A DNA stretch of 64,000 nucleotides from Roseovarius indicus (GTDB lineage Bacteria > Pseudomonadota > Alphaproteobacteria > Rhodobacterales > Rhodobacteraceae): positions 186,001 to 250,000 of the forward strand of contig NZ_CP031598.1 in the NCBI RefSeq assembly GCF_008728195.1, given 5' to 3'. Each line of letters opens with the position of its first letter. Position 1 is the stretch's first letter. A program made the position numbers and the translations under genes. The notes under the pieces are model-generated. The model saw nothing but the letters and a program-made list of their open reading frames with translations. It did not search any database and had not been told where the DNA came from. Below, in pieces: positions 10,353 through 19,854 of the stretch.

Positions 10353-10363
10353 GCCACATTTGA
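10353..10363 (+). promoter_or_regulatory. GCCACATTTGA motif upstream of chvI
   Basis: One copy of the 11-bp motif also found before the genes at 32122 and 62831. It lies 107 bp before the chvI start. See findings for the proposed OmpR-family site. Confidence 0.45.
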
Positions 10364-10469
10364 TGACGCGACGGCGGCTGATTCGCACTTTGGGATTGAT
10401 TAAAAAGGCCAAAAAGGCGCATACTAAGAAAAAAATACAGGCAACCTGAGCAGGTAAAGGGACCACATC

Positions 10470-11171
10470 ATGTCAAGAATCGCCCTCGTGGACGATGACA
10501 GGAATATTCTGACATCGGTATCCATGACTCTCGAGGCCGAAGGGTTCGAGGTCGACACATACAACGACGGTCAGCAGGCATTCGACGCGTTCAGCAAGAA
10601 ACTGCCCGACATGGCCGTGCTCGACGTCAAGATGCCCCGGATGGACGGGATGGACCTGTTGCAGCGGCTACGCCAGAAAACGTCGATGCCGGTCATCTTC
10701 CTGACCTCCAAGGATGACGAGATCGACGAGGTGCTCGGCCTGCGCATGGGGGCCGATGATTACGTCAAGAAGCCTTTTTCGCAACGTCTCCTGGTCGAAC
10801 GCATCCGCGCGCTCCTGCGCCGGCAGGAAGCGAACGCCGGCGAGATCGTCGCCGATACCGAAGATACCAAGGTGATCGAACGCGGCGAGCTGCGGATGGA
10901 TCCGCTGCGTCACGCCGTGACCTGGAAGGGCCAGGACGTTTCGCTGACCGTCACCGAATTCCTTCTGCTTCAGGCGCTGGCTCAGCGCCCCGGCTTCGTC
11001 AAGAGCCGTGATCAGCTGATGGACGTGGCTTACGACGATCAGGTCTATGTCGACGACCGGACCATCGACAGCCACATCAAGCGCCTCCGCAAGAAGATGC
11101 GGATGGTGGACTCCGAGTTTTCCGCCATTGAGACGCTGTACGGGATCGGATACCGTTACAACGAAGAATAA
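10470..11171 (+). CDS. chvI: Two-component response regulator ChvI
   Basis: This 233-aa OmpR-family regulator has an N-terminal receiver domain with the acidic DDD triad at 8-10, phosphoacceptor Asp52 (VLDVKMP), the conserved Thr and Lys (LTSKDD, VKKPF), and a C-terminal winged-helix DNA-binding domain (about 135-230, ending [19 protein letters not shown] and [10 protein letters not shown]). ChvI controls envelope, acid and host-interaction genes in alphaproteobacteria. It overlaps the start of chvG (TAATG). Kinase partner and downstream hprK place it firmly. A recurrent 11-bp motif upstream could be an autoregulatory site. Confidence 0.95.
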   Translation: MSRIALVDDDRNILTSVSMTLEAEGFEVDTYNDGQQAFDAFSKKLPDMAVLDVKMPRMDGMDLLQRLRQKTSMPVIFLTSKDDEIDEVLGLRMGADDYVKKPFSQRLLVERIRALLRRQEANAGEIVADTEDTKVIERGELRMDPLRHAVTWKGQDVSLTVTEFLLLQALAQRPGFVKSRDQLMDVAYDDQVYVDDRTIDSHIKRLRKKMRMVDSEFSAIETLYGIGYRYNEE

Positions 11172-12886
11172 TGGCGCTGGCCGAAGGGATAAACGTGCGC
11201 GATCAGTCGCTCTCGGACGACGATGGCGTCGTCCTCGGAGATGATTTCGTAGCCCCGGAGAACGTGGTCGAAGACGAGGTTCGTATTCGCCGCGAGAAAC
11301 GGGGCTATTTTTCGCGTGGCGGCGCCTCACTGACCCGCAAGATCATCACCTTCAACCTCATCGCCCTCAACGTGCTCGTTGCGGGCATCCTCTATCTCAA
11401 CTCGTCGCGCGACGGGTTGGCGCAACAGCGCGCCGACAGCCTCGCCGGCGAGACAGAGCTGATTGCCGATGTCTTCGAGGCCCAGCTGCCCTCGACCGCG
11501 CCCGTGAACCTCGTTACCGGCGACGGGGTCGACGTGGCCGCCACCCTGAACGGAATCGACCTGCGCCCGGGCATCGAGGTCTTCGTCTTCGACCCCGAAG
11601 GCCGGCTCGCCGGCCATGTCGAAAGCGGAACCGACGGCTATGAAATGCCATCGGCCCGCCACCCGACCTACATCACCGACGCGATTTCCTGGGTCTGGGA
11701 CAAGGTCTCGGCACCCTTCTCGCCCGAATCCGAACGCCGCCCGCCGCCCAGCGTCGAGGAACAGGTGCGCGCGCTGGTCGCGCCGACCATCGAGAAAGGC
11801 ACAAGTGTCGGCCGGGGCCAGAACGTGCACAGCTCTGTCTTCTCCGTCGCCTCTCCGATCGTCCGCGGCGATACGCCCGTCGGTGTGGTTGCCGTGGCCA
11901 ACACCACCGGCGAGATCGATCAGCTTGTCCGGGTCGAGCGCGAGCGCGTGCTGCAGATGTTCCTGGTGGCGACGCTGGTCTCGGTCGGGCTCAGCCTGAT
12001 CCTCGCCTCGACCATCGCCAACCCGCTGGCCGAACTGGCCGCCGCCGCCGAAGTGGGCGGCGCGCGCAACCGCAACAAGGGCGCCAAGGGCGGTCGCATC
12101 CGCATCCCCGACCTGACCGCACGCCCCGACGAGATCGGCCGCCTCTCCGGCGCGCTCCGCGGTATGGTCGCGGCGCTCTATCACCGGATCGACGGCAACG
12201 AACAATTCGCGGCCGACGTCGCGCACGAGATCAAGAACCCGCTCGCCTCCCTGCGCTCCGCCGTGGGCACCATGCGGCTCGCCAAGCGCGAGGATCAGCG
12301 CTCGAAACTGCTCGACGTGATCGAGCATGACGTGCGCCGCCTCGACCGTCTGGTCAGCGACATCTCGAATGCCTCGCGCCTCGATAGCGAACTGGTCAAG
12401 GAAGAGCAGGAATCCTTCGACCTGATCGGCATGCTGACCAACCTGTCGCAATACCTCGGCGAAGAGGCCGAGAAGAAGGGCGTCGAGTTCATCACCGACT
12501 TCCCGAAAGAGCCGATCATCATCACCGGGCTCGAAGGGCGGCTGGCACAGGTCTTCGTCAACCTGATCACAAACGCCATCAGCTTCTGCGAGGATGGCGA
12601 CGCCATTCGCCTCTGGGCCCGCAAGCGCGAGAACCGCGTCGTCGTCGTGGTCGAGGATACCGGCCCCGGCATCCCCGACCAGGCCCTTACCAAGATCTTC
12701 CAGCGCTTCTACTCGCAGCGCTCCGAGAAGGACTTCGGCAACAATTCGGGCCTTGGCCTGTCGATCTCGAAACAGATCGTCGAGGCGCATGACGGCGTGA
12801 TCTGGGCCGAGAACATCCGCCCGACCGATGCCGACATCACGTCAGACCCGCTGGGCGCGCGCTTCGTCGTGGGCCTGCCGGTCTGA
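11171..12886 (+). CDS. chvG: Sensor histidine kinase ChvG
   Basis: A 571-aa inner-membrane kinase. An acidic cytoplasmic N-terminus leads to TM1 (about 58-77), a periplasmic sensor of about 170 residues, TM2 (about 257-280), HAMP, the H-box AHEIKNPL with His near 352, and the HATPase domain (N box NLITNAISF, G1 DTGPGIP, G2 GLGLSI). In relatives the periplasmic repressor ExoR controls it; exoR is not in this window. Start ATG overlaps the chvI stop by one base; a GTG eight codons downstream is an alternative. Confidence 0.95.
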   Translation: MALAEGINVRDQSLSDDDGVVLGDDFVAPENVVEDEVRIRREKRGYFSRGGASLTRKIITFNLIALNVLVAGILYLNSSRDGLAQQRADSLAGETELIADVFEAQLPSTAPVNLVTGDGVDVAATLNGIDLRPGIEVFVFDPEGRLAGHVESGTDGYEMPSARHPTYITDAISWVWDKVSAPFSPESERRPPPSVEEQVRALVAPTIEKGTSVGRGQNVHSSVFSVASPIVRGDTPVGVVAVANTTGEIDQLVRVERERVLQMFLVATLVSVGLSLILASTIANPLAELAAAAEVGGARNRNKGAKGGRIRIPDLTARPDEIGRLSGALRGMVAALYHRIDGNEQFAADVAHEIKNPLASLRSAVGTMRLAKREDQRSKLLDVIEHDVRRLDRLVSDISNASRLDSELVKEEQESFDLIGMLTNLSQYLGEEAEKKGVEFITDFPKEPIIITGLEGRLAQVFVNLITNAISFCEDGDAIRLWARKRENRVVVVVEDTGPGIPDQALTKIFQRFYSQRSEKDFGNNSGLGLSISKQIVEAHDGVIWAENIRPTDADITSDPLGARFVVGLPV

Positions 12887-12889
12887 CCG

Positions 12890-13351
12890 ATGCCACGCGG
12901 CGAGACCGACACTTCCGACCCGAACACATCCACCGACGAAACCATCGTGCACGCCTCGTGCGTCGCCCGAAACGGGCGCGCGGTGCTGATCCGCGGCACC
13001 TCGGGCAGCGGCAAGTCCGGGCTGGCGCTGCAACTGATGGCCCTGGGCGCCGTGCTTGTCTCCGACGACCGCACCCGCCTCTGGCGTGCCGGCGCAGGCC
13101 TGATGGCCGACGCCCCGCCAACGATCCGCGGCCGGATCGAGGCGCGCGAGGTCGGAATCCTTTCCGCACCCCCCGCCGGCCCGACCCCGGTGGCACTTGT
13201 CGTGGACATGGATGAACGCGAATCCGACCGCCTGCCGGAATACCGAACGGTCACAATGTTGGGAGCAGACATACCGCTTGCCAGAAAATCCGAACTGGCG
13301 CATTTTCCGGCGGCGATCCTGACATATCTATGCGGGACACGGGACGCATGA
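12890..13351 (+). CDS. hprK: HPr kinase/phosphorylase, short alphaproteobacterial form
   Basis: This 153-aa protein carries only the catalytic domain of HprK: Walker A GTSGSGKS at 36-43, followed by the LVSDDRT and [11 protein letters not shown] segments of the HPr-kinase signature. The N-terminal domain of Firmicute HprK (about 130 aa) is absent, which is normal for alphaproteobacteria and not a truncation. It phosphorylates HPr on the Ser that corresponds to Ser46 and links the PTS to ChvG/ChvI. It begins 3 nt after chvG. Confidence 0.9.
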   Translation: MPRGETDTSDPNTSTDETIVHASCVARNGRAVLIRGTSGSGKSGLALQLMALGAVLVSDDRTRLWRAGAGLMADAPPTIRGRIEAREVGILSAPPAGPTPVALVVDMDERESDRLPEYRTVTMLGADIPLARKSELAHFPAAILTYLCGTRDA

Positions 13352-13364
13352 CGAAAGGCGCGCC

Positions 13365-14300
13365 ATGGCACAGGATGCCGTGACAAATCGGGTCATTCTG
13401 GTCACCGGGCCGTCGGGCGCGGGCCGTACGACCGCGATCCGTGCCCTTGAGGATCTCGGGTACGAGGCGATCGACAACCTGCCGCTCTCCTTCCTGCCGC
13501 GTCTTCTCGACGGGCCGGCGCCCGACAAGCCGCTGGCGCTTGGCGTAGACGTGCGCAACCGCGATTTTTCAGCCTTCGGCCTGATCGAGGCCATCGACCG
13601 CGAGGGCAGCAACGGCCCGGTCGGCATCCAGGTTCTCTATCTCGACTGCAGCACCGACGTCTTGCTGCGCCGCTTCTCGGAAACGCGCCGCCGTCACCCC
13701 CTTGCCCCGGCCGAAAGCCCCGAGGAAGGCATTCAGCGCGAATCCGACCTGCTCGGCCCGATCAAGGCGCGCGCCGACATGCTGCTCGACACCTCGGAGA
13801 TGACGCCGCATGACCTTCGGGCCGAACTGGCCCGCTGGTTCGCGCCCGAGGGCAAGACCCGGCTCGCCGTCACCGTCCAGTCTTTCTCCTACAAGCGCGG
13901 GTTGCCACGCGGGCTCGACATGGTGCTCGACTGCCGCTTCCTGCGGAACCCGTACTGGGATGCATCGCTGCGCGCGCGTGACGGGCGTGATGCGGCTGTC
14001 GCGGCCTATGTCGCCGCCGACCCGCGCTTCGACGCCTTCAGCGAGAAGGTTGCAGATCTCGCCGAACTGCTCCTCCCCGCCTACGAGGCCGAGGGGAAGG
14101 CCTATCTCTCCATCGGCTTTGGCTGCACCGGCGGGCAGCACCGAAGCGTCGCCATGGCCGAAACCCTTGCCAAGACCCTTGCAGAAAGCGGCTGGCAGGT
14201 GTCTATAAGGCACCGCGAGCTAGAGCGGCACGCGCCCGCGGGGTCGGCCCCCCGCCCCGCGCAGAATGCCAGCGAAATGAAGGGAGGCGAGCAGCTTTGA
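13365..14300 (+). CDS. rapZ: RNase adapter/nucleotide-binding protein RapZ
   Basis: A 311-aa RapZ/YvcJ-family protein with an N-terminal P-loop region and the C-terminal domain (Gxx[18 protein letters not shown]) that in E. coli binds RNA and glucosamine-6-phosphate. The Walker A reads GPSGAGRT (15-22), with Arg in place of the usual Lys, so nucleotide binding may differ from E. coli. Gene order hprK-rapZ-EIIA-HPr is typical. Its stop overlaps the TTG start of the next gene. Length and domain content are normal. Confidence 0.92.
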   Translation: MAQDAVTNRVILVTGPSGAGRTTAIRALEDLGYEAIDNLPLSFLPRLLDGPAPDKPLALGVDVRNRDFSAFGLIEAIDREGSNGPVGIQVLYLDCSTDVLLRRFSETRRRHPLAPAESPEEGIQRESDLLGPIKARADMLLDTSEMTPHDLRAELARWFAPEGKTRLAVTVQSFSYKRGLPRGLDMVLDCRFLRNPYWDASLRARDGRDAAVAAYVAADPRFDAFSEKVADLAELLLPAYEAEGKAYLSIGFGCTGGQHRSVAMAETLAKTLAESGWQVSIRHRELERHAPAGSAPRPAQNASEMKGGEQL

Positions 14301-14689
14301 TCGGGATCGTGATCGTCGCGCATGGCGGTTTGGCCCACGAATACGTGAAGGCGATAGAGCACGTCGTCGGCGCCCAGGCGGGGCTGCGCGGTATCACCAT
14401 CGAGAACGATTGCGACCGCGCCGACAAGCAGGCCGAGATCTGCGCCGCCGCCGACGAGGTCGATACCGGCGACGGTGTCGTCATCGTGACCGACATGTTC
14501 GGCGGCTCGCCCTCGAACCTGTCGCTCAAGGCCTGCCAGCCGGATGACCGCCGTATTCTCTATGGTGCGAACCTGCCAATGCTGATCAAACTGGCCAAAA
14601 GCCGCCACCTCGATGTTGCAGAGGCCGCCCGGGCCGCTATGGATGCCGGGCGCAAATACATTGACAGCCACAACGTGACAGCCGAGTGA
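14297..14689 (+). CDS. PTS EIIA component, mannose/sorbose-type
   Basis: This 130-aa single-domain EIIA-Man protein has [10 protein letters not shown] with phosphoacceptor His9, the DMFGGSPSN motif and the closing AAxDAGRKYI helix. No EIIB, EIIC or EIID membrane component is nearby, so it most likely works in regulatory phosphotransfer with HPr rather than sugar uptake. Translation starts at TTG overlapping the rapZ stop codon (TTTGA), suggesting coupling. Confidence 0.92.
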   Translation: MIGIVIVAHGGLAHEYVKAIEHVVGAQAGLRGITIENDCDRADKQAEICAAADEVDTGDGVVIVTDMFGGSPSNLSLKACQPDDRRILYGANLPMLIKLAKSRHLDVAEAARAAMDAGRKYIDSHNVTAE

Positions 14690-14718
14690 GCTGGAATTCA
14701 GGAAAAGACAAAGACCCC

Positions 14719-14997
14719 ATGAGCCAAGCTATTGTACGGCAATTGAAGATCGTGAACGAGAAAGGCCTGCACGCCCGCGCGGCCGCCAAGCTCGTCGAAG
14801 TTGCCGAAGGGTTCGACGCCTCGGCCGAGGTCAGCCTCGACGGCCAATCCAGCGGCGCCGACAGCATCATGGGGCTTTTGATGTTGGCAGCGTCGAAAGG
14901 AAAGACTATTGACGTGCGCGCGTGGGGCCCGGACGCGGAAGCCCTGGCCGACGCGGTCGAGGCGCTTGTCGCCGACCGCTTTGGCGAGGCGATGTGA
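14719..14997 (+). CDS. ptsH: HPr phosphocarrier protein
   Basis: A 92-aa HPr. The EI-dependent site is His18 in KGLHARAAAK, and the Ser target of HprK is Ser49 in DSIMGLLMLAA. It relays phosphate from EI-Ntr/PtsP (not in this window) to EIIA. I chose the internal ATG at 14719 because the 11 preceding in-frame residues do not fit HPr. It completes the chvGI-hprK-rapZ-EIIA-HPr run, so sugar/nitrogen status and envelope signalling are likely coordinated. Confidence 0.95.
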   Translation: MSQAIVRQLKIVNEKGLHARAAAKLVEVAEGFDASAEVSLDGQSSGADSIMGLLMLAASKGKTIDVRAWGPDAEALADAVEALVADRFGEAM

Positions 14998-15029
14998 GAC
15001 GCCCCGCGGGAAAGCGGCACAGGACGGGA

Positions 15030-15923
15030 ATGAACCAGGTGGCGGACGCAAAGGATCAGGCCCAGGAACAGCCCGGCGAAACGGTGAATTTCACCAAGTA
15101 CGACCGGCGCAGCCTGACCTATGCCAATTCCTTCGATTCGCCCGGCACCGCCTTCACCATCCGCGCGATCGAATGGTTCACCGGCAAGCTGACCATCATC
15201 AAGATGATCCGCGAGTTCGAGAAGCGCGGCGCCCCCACCGGCCAGCCCTTCTGGCGCGCGGCGCTCGATACGATGGGCATCCCCCTCGAAACCCCGCAGG
15301 AAGAAATCGACAACATCCCGCCCGACGGCCCCGTTGTCGTGGTCGCCAACCACCCCCACGGGCTGGTCGACGGCATGATCCTCGCCGACCTGATCGGCCG
15401 CCGCCGCACCGATTACAAGATCCTTACCCGTGCCCTGCTGACCGGCATCGACGAGGTTGCGGCCTCCTACATGATCCCGGTACCCTTCCCGCATGAACCC
15501 GACGCACAGCGCAAATCGGTCGAGATGCGCGCCAACGCCATGGCCCACCTCAAGGAAGGCGGGCTGATCTCGGTCTTCCCTTCAGGCGTGGTGGCGTCAT
15601 CCGACAGCATGTTCGGCCCGGTGATCGAGCGGGAGTGGAACGTCTTCACCGCCCAGATGATCCGCCGGTCGGGCGCCACCGTGGTGCCGATCTTCTTCCC
15701 CGGCTCCAACTCCCGCGTCTACCAGGCCGCCAACCGCATCTCGGCCACCCTGCGGCAAAGCTTCCTGCTGCACGAAGTGGTCAAGAGCTGCAACCACCCG
15801 CAACGCCCGGTGGTGGGCAAGCCCATCGACGCCGAACAGATGAAGATGCTGCAATCCGACCCGCGCGGCTTCATGGCCTGGCTGCGCGAGCACACGCTGA
15901 AGCTGGGCGAAGGCCAGGACTAG
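15030..15923 (+). CDS. Lysophospholipid acyltransferase-family protein
   Basis: A 297-aa PlsC-like acyltransferase. Motif I is NHPHGLVDG, with His and Asp separated by five residues, as in hemolysin/OlsA-like relatives rather than the H-x4-D of PlsC. Motif III reads FPSGVVASS. It would acylate a lysolipid or related acceptor at the inner membrane; exact substrate (phosphatidate, ornithine lipid) not determinable. Start ATG 15030 has AGGACGGG just upstream; the longer frame runs into HPr. The gene follows HPr by 32 nt and may end the operon. Confidence 0.85.
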   Translation: MNQVADAKDQAQEQPGETVNFTKYDRRSLTYANSFDSPGTAFTIRAIEWFTGKLTIIKMIREFEKRGAPTGQPFWRAALDTMGIPLETPQEEIDNIPPDGPVVVVANHPHGLVDGMILADLIGRRRTDYKILTRALLTGIDEVAASYMIPVPFPHEPDAQRKSVEMRANAMAHLKEGGLISVFPSGVVASSDSMFGPVIEREWNVFTAQMIRRSGATVVPIFFPGSNSRVYQAANRISATLRQSFLLHEVVKSCNHPQRPVVGKPIDAEQMKMLQSDPRGFMAWLREHTLKLGEGQD

Positions 15924-15977
15924 GCCCACTGCCAGCTTTCATCTTGCCGAAAATACTCAATTTCCCGCCGCGTGCGG

Positions 15978-16853
15978 TCAGCGCGTCGGCACCGGCGTCT
16001 CGCCCCGGTAGTCATAGAACCCGCGCCCGGTCTTCCGGCCCAGCCACCCGGCCTCGACATACTTCGTCAGAAGCGGGCAGGGCCGGTACTTGGTATCCGC
16101 CAACCCGTCATGCAGCACGTTCATGATCGCAAGGCACGTATCCAGCCCGATGAAATCCGCCAGTTCCAGCGGCCCCATCGGGTGATTGGTTCCCAGCTTC
16201 ATCGAGGTGTCAATGGACGTCACGCTGCCGACGCCCTCGTACAGCGTGTAGACCGCCTCGTTGATCATCGGCATCAGGATCCGGTTGACGATGAAAGCGG
16301 GAAAATCCTCGGCGCTCGCGGCGGTCTTGCCAAGCTTCTCGACAACCTCGTAACAGGCGTCGAAGGTCTCCTTGTCGGTGGCGATCCCCCGGATCAGCTC
16401 GACCAGCTGCATCACCGGCACCGGGTTCATGAAGTGGAACCCCATGAACTTTTCCGGCCGGTCGGTCCGGCTCGCCAGGCGGGTGATCGAGATCGACGAG
16501 GTGTTCGACGTCAGAATCGTGTGCGGCTGAAGATGCGGCACCAGGTCCTCGAAGATCGCCTGCTTCACCGTCTCCCGTTCGGTCGCGGATTCGATCACCA
16601 GGTCGGTCTGGCCCAGGTCCTTCAGGGTCAGCGTCGTGGTGATCCGCGACAGGGCCGCGTCCATGTCCGCCTGCTCCATCTTCCCGCGGCCCACCTGCCG
16701 TTCCATGTTCTTGCGGATATTGCCGACGCCCTTGTCGAGAGCCTCCTGCGTGATGTCGTTCAGCAGAACGTCATACCCCGCCTGCACCAGCACATGCGCA
16801 ATCCCGTTGCCCATCTGACCTGCGCCTACGACACCTACTTTCCGGATACTCAT
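15978..16853 (-). CDS. hbd: 3-hydroxybutyryl-CoA dehydrogenase
   Basis: A 291-aa single-domain 3-hydroxyacyl-CoA dehydrogenase, the usual size for the short-chain enzyme. The Rossmann motif GAGQMGNGIA (10-19), the catalytic region SNTSSISITRLA and FHFMNPVPVMQLVE, and the C-terminal dimer helix region NHPMGPLELADFIGLD are intact. It interconverts acetoacetyl-CoA and 3-hydroxybutyryl-CoA with NAD(P)H, in PHB turnover and butyrate metabolism. The frame is open far upstream, but the ATG at 16853 with AGGCGAG before it is the family start. Confidence 0.95.
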   Translation of the reverse strand: MSIRKVGVVGAGQMGNGIAHVLVQAGYDVLLNDITQEALDKGVGNIRKNMERQVGRGKMEQADMDAALSRITTTLTLKDLGQTDLVIESATERETVKQAIFEDLVPHLQPHTILTSNTSSISITRLASRTDRPEKFMGFHFMNPVPVMQLVELIRGIATDKETFDACYEVVEKLGKTAASAEDFPAFIVNRILMPMINEAVYTLYEGVGSVTSIDTSMKLGTNHPMGPLELADFIGLDTCLAIMNVLHDGLADTKYRPCPLLTKYVEAGWLGRKTGRGFYDYRGETPVPTR

Positions 16854-17036
16854 CGGCTCGCCTCTGTGTTGCGGTTTGGCGCCACCATAGGCGCGGGGGG
16901 CGCGGTGCTGCAAGAGGTCGTGATGGGGCGCCCGGCCGATCCGTTCGGTAAAACTCGCGTCGATTTCGCACTTTAGCGGTTTTTCAACGCGGATCGGCGA
17001 TTCTCCCCGGCGGGAAAACGAACCGTGGTGGGTAAG

Positions 17037-17867
17037 ATGTATTATGAAAAAACGGGGCATTCGCCCTTGGGTGTCGAGCAGTGCCGATATGATGGGTCGC
17101 GGCTGCTCTTTCGCGGGCCGCGCCGCACGCTGGAGGGCGATTTCGTCGCCTGTCTCGGCGGCACGGAAACCTTCGGAAAATTCGTCTCGCAGCCCTATCC
17201 GGACCTGCTGGAAGGGATGACAGGCATGCCCTGCGTCAACTTCGGCTGGCCCAATGCCGGGGTGGATGTGTTCGCAAAGGACAGGGCCCTCCTCGATTGC
17301 GCAGGGCGGGCACGGCTCTGCGTGTTGCAGGTGCCCGGCGCGCTCAACATGTCGAACATGTTCTACCGCGTCCATTCGCGCCGGAATGACCGGTTCCTGC
17401 AGGCGACCGACGCGCTGCGCGCCCTGTTCCCCGAGGTCGACTTCACCGAGTTCAGCTTCACGCGGCACATGATGGGCCGCCTGCAAGAGGTCTCGGCCGA
17501 TCGGCTCTCTCATGTCCGGCAGGAGCTCGCCCGTGTCTGGACGGCGGGGATGTCCTCGCTTCTGCGCGAGATCGGTTCTCCCGTGGTGCTGCTGTGGCTG
17601 TCCGACCGGTCGCCCGACGCGGATCCTGAAACGCCCGACATATGGGAGGATCCTGCGCTCGTCACACGCGAGATGCTCGAGGCGCTGCGCTGCGATGCGC
17701 ACCGGATCGTCGAATTGAAACTGACACCGTCCGACCGGGGCACCGAAGCCGCCCGCCTGCGTTCGCCGCAGGACCGGCGTGCGGCCCGGGCCATGCTGGG
17801 CCGGAATGCCCACCAACATGCCGCCGAGACGTTGATGCCGGTCCTGTCCGAAATGTTCGAACCCTGA
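17037..17867 (+). CDS. DUF6473-family protein
   Basis: This 276-aa protein matches the Rhodobacterales DUF6473 family: start MYYEKTGHSPLG, then CRYDGSRLLFRGPRR, FVACLGGTETFGKFV, PCVNFGWPNAGVDVF, and MSNMFYRVHSRRNDRFL. These suggest an SGNH/alpha-beta-type fold, but no activity is known to me. I prefer the ATG at 17037 to a GTG four codons earlier because family members begin here. It is divergent from hbd and convergent with etfA. No membrane segment. Confidence 0.8.
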   Translation: MYYEKTGHSPLGVEQCRYDGSRLLFRGPRRTLEGDFVACLGGTETFGKFVSQPYPDLLEGMTGMPCVNFGWPNAGVDVFAKDRALLDCAGRARLCVLQVPGALNMSNMFYRVHSRRNDRFLQATDALRALFPEVDFTEFSFTRHMMGRLQEVSADRLSHVRQELARVWTAGMSSLLREIGSPVVLLWLSDRSPDADPETPDIWEDPALVTREMLEALRCDAHRIVELKLTPSDRGTEAARLRSPQDRRAARAMLGRNAHQHAAETLMPVLSEMFEP

Positions 17868-17870
17868 GAC

Positions 17871-17903
17871 GAAAAAAAGGCCCGCCGAACCGGCGGGCCT
17901 TCT
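17871..17903. terminator. Bidirectional terminator between DUF6473 gene and etfA
   Basis: A 10-bp stem AGGCCCGCCG/CGGCGGGCCT (17878-17887, 17891-17900) with a 3-nt loop. Seven A residues precede it on the plus strand, which gives a T7 tail for the etfA transcript; the plus-strand tail is only TTCTC, so it is stronger for etfBA. Confidence 0.85.
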
Positions 17904-17942
17904 CAATTCCGTAGGGTGCGCTTTAGCGAATCGCCGTTCCGC

Positions 17943-18869
17943 TCACAGCTTCTCGGTGAGTTCCGGCACGACGGTGAAGAGGTCGCCCACGAGGCCGTAA
18001 TCGGCCACCTGGAAGATCGGCGCCTCTTCGTCCTTGTTGATCGCGACGATGATCTTGGAGTCCTTCATCCCGGCAAGGTGCTGGATGGCCCCCGAGATGC
18101 CGACCGCGACATAGAGGTCCGGCGCCACGACCTTGCCGGTCTGACCGACCTGCCAGTCGTTTGGCGCGAAGCCCGAGTCGACGGCCGCGCGCGACGCGCC
18201 GACGGCAGCGCCCAGCTTGTCGGCCAGCTTCTCGATGATCGCGAAGTCTTCCTGGGAGCCAACGCCGCGGCCGCCCGAGACGACGATCCCCGCGCTGGTC
18301 AGTTCCGGACGATCGCTCTCGGCCACCTTGTCCTCGACCCATTCCGACAGGCCGGGGTTCTCGGCCGCCGAGGTGGTCTCGATCGGGGCGGCCGATTGCT
18401 CGCCCGCGGCGTCGAAATTGGCGGTCCGGATCGAGACGACCTTCTTGGCGTCCTTCGATTTCACCGTCTGGATGGCGTTGCCCGCGTAGATCGGGCGCTC
18501 GAACGTGTCGGCGTCGACGACGCCCGAGACATCCGAGATCACCATCACGTCGAGAAGCGCGGCCACCCGGGGCAGCACGTTCTTGGCGTCGGTGGTGGCG
18601 GGCGCGACGATGTGGTCGTAATCGCCAGCCAGCGACACGATCAGCGCGGCGGTGGACTCGGCCAGCCGGTGCCCCAGCGAGTCGTCCTCGGCCACCAGCA
18701 CCTTCGAGACGCCCTCGATCTTGGCGGCCGCTTCGCCCGCGGCGGCGGCGGAGCCCCCGGCGCAGAGCGCGGTCACGTCACCGAGGTTGGCACAGGCGGC
18801 CACGGCCTTGGCGGTGGCGTCCAGCGCCAGTTCGCCGGAATTCACTTCGGCAAGAAGAAGAACAGCCAT
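17943..18869 (-). CDS. etfA: Electron transfer flavoprotein alpha subunit
   Basis: A 308-aa EtfA. The C-terminal FAD-binding region is canonical: [32 protein letters not shown], and [20 protein letters not shown]. With EtfB it takes electrons from acyl-CoA dehydrogenases (including the methylsuccinyl-CoA dehydrogenase at the start of this window) and passes them to ETF-ubiquinone oxidoreductase. Its ATG overlaps the etfB stop by one base (TAATG), implying translational coupling. A strong terminator follows. Confidence 0.97.
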   Translation of the reverse strand: MAVLLLAEVNSGELALDATAKAVAACANLGDVTALCAGGSAAAAGEAAAKIEGVSKVLVAEDDSLGHRLAESTAALIVSLAGDYDHIVAPATTDAKNVLPRVAALLDVMVISDVSGVVDADTFERPIYAGNAIQTVKSKDAKKVVSIRTANFDAAGEQSAAPIETTSAAENPGLSEWVEDKVAESDRPELTSAGIVVSGGRGVGSQEDFAIIEKLADKLGAAVGASRAAVDSGFAPNDWQVGQTGKVVAPDLYVAVGISGAIQHLAGMKDSKIIVAINKDEEAPIFQVADYGLVGDLFTVVPELTEKL

Positions 18870-19627
18870 TACACGACTCCCTTTTCTTTGAGTTTGGCAA
18901 CCAGCGTATCCACGTCCGGCACGATCTCACCGGCCTGGCGCGCTTCCGGCTCGTCGGTCTTGACCACCTCGAGGCGCGGGGAAACGTCGACGCCGTAATC
19001 CTCGGCGGTCTTCTCGTCGAGCGGCTTCTTCTTCGCCTTCATGATATTCGGCAGCGACGCGTAGCGCGGCTCGTTGAGGCGCAGGTCGACCGTCACGATG
19101 GTCGGCATCTTCACCTTGATGGTCTGCAGACCGCCATCCACCTCGCGGGTGATCTTGGCGTGATCGCCCTCGATGTCGAGCTCGGACGCAAATGTGCCCT
19201 GGCTCCAGCCCAGCAGCGCCGACAGCATCTGCCCGGTGGCGTTCATGTCGTTGTCGATCGCCTGTTTCCCGGCGATCACCAGGCCCGGCTGCTCTTCCTC
19301 GACCACTTTCGCGAGGATCTTGGCCACCGAGAGCGGCTCGATATCGGTATGGACGTCATCGGCAGCCACGACCAGGATCGCCCGGTCCGCGCCCATCGCC
19401 AGCGCCGTGCGCAGCGTCTCCTGCGCCTGCTTCACGCCGATCGAAACGGCCACGACCTCGTCGGCCTTGCCCGCTTCCTTCAGACGGATCGCCTCTTCCA
19501 CGGCAATCTCGTCGAACGGGTTCATCGACATCTTGACGTTGGCGAGATCGACACCCGATCCATCCGCTTTCACGCGGACCTTCACGTTGTAGTCGATCAC
19601 GCGCTTGACAGGTACCAATACCTTCAT
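18869..19627 (-). CDS. etfB: Electron transfer flavoprotein beta subunit
   Basis: A 252-aa EtfB beginning [20 protein letters not shown], with the AMP-binding and the recognition-loop region (about 184-205, [20 protein letters not shown]) that docks on dehydrogenases. The ATG at 19627 has AAGGAG upstream; a longer frame is not needed. First gene of the etfBA operon. The 227-bp gap upstream, toward the adenosyltransferase gene, presumably holds its promoter. Confidence 0.97.
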   Translation of the reverse strand: MKVLVPVKRVIDYNVKVRVKADGSGVDLANVKMSMNPFDEIAVEEAIRLKEAGKADEVVAVSIGVKQAQETLRTALAMGADRAILVVAADDVHTDIEPLSVAKILAKVVEEEQPGLVIAGKQAIDNDMNATGQMLSALLGWSQGTFASELDIEGDHAKITREVDGGLQTIKVKMPTIVTVDLRLNEPRYASLPNIMKAKKKPLDEKTAEDYGVDVSPRLEVVKTDEPEARQAGEIVPDVDTLVAKLKEKGVV

Positions 19628-19817
19628 CGCGTTCTTCTCCTTAAAGTGGTTGAAGAGCCGCAAAGCGGCCCCTCATCAAACGGTCTCCCGCGCGTTGATA
19701 TAGGTTTGTTCAGGCGGGAAACAGGGGAAAATCGTCACGTTTGCGGCCGCAGACGTCGCGTTTTCGCAGTTTCCCGCTGAAAACGGACACGAAGCTTTTG
19801 AAAACCGGCAGGCGGGT

Positions 19818-19838
19818 GCGGGAAAGATTCTTTCCCGC
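19818..19838. repeat. Perfect 9-bp hairpin between etfB and the adenosyltransferase gene
   Basis: GCGGGAAAG/CTTTCCCGC with a 3-nt loop, 17 bp past the end of the adenosyltransferase gene and 190 bp before etfB. No T-run on the minus strand, so it is not a standard terminator. The rest of this 227-bp gap shows nothing I can name. Confidence 0.4.
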
Positions 19839-19854
19839 CGTTTCGTCCCTTTGA

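Larger units (their letters stand above)
10096..10469. promoter_or_regulatory. Divergent pckA/chvI control region
   Basis: This 374-bp gene-free stretch separates the two start codons. It holds, in order, the pckA ribosome site, a tandem 17-bp repeat (10244-10280), a GCCACATTTGA motif (10353-10363) and an A/T-rich segment (about 10395-10440) with AAAAAGGC repeated twice, ahead of the chvI start. I can see no ORF or RNA gene in it. Confidence 0.7.

Noticed and set aside
12890..13351. hprK as a truncated pseudogene
   Set aside because: Lack of the N-terminal domain is normal for alphaproteobacterial HprK; Walker A and signature region are intact.
16854..17906. N-terminal extension of hbd giving a 642-codon frame, possible fusion protein
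   Set aside because: The extension is antisense to the DUF6473 gene, and the canonical dehydrogenase start with a ribosome site is at 16853.
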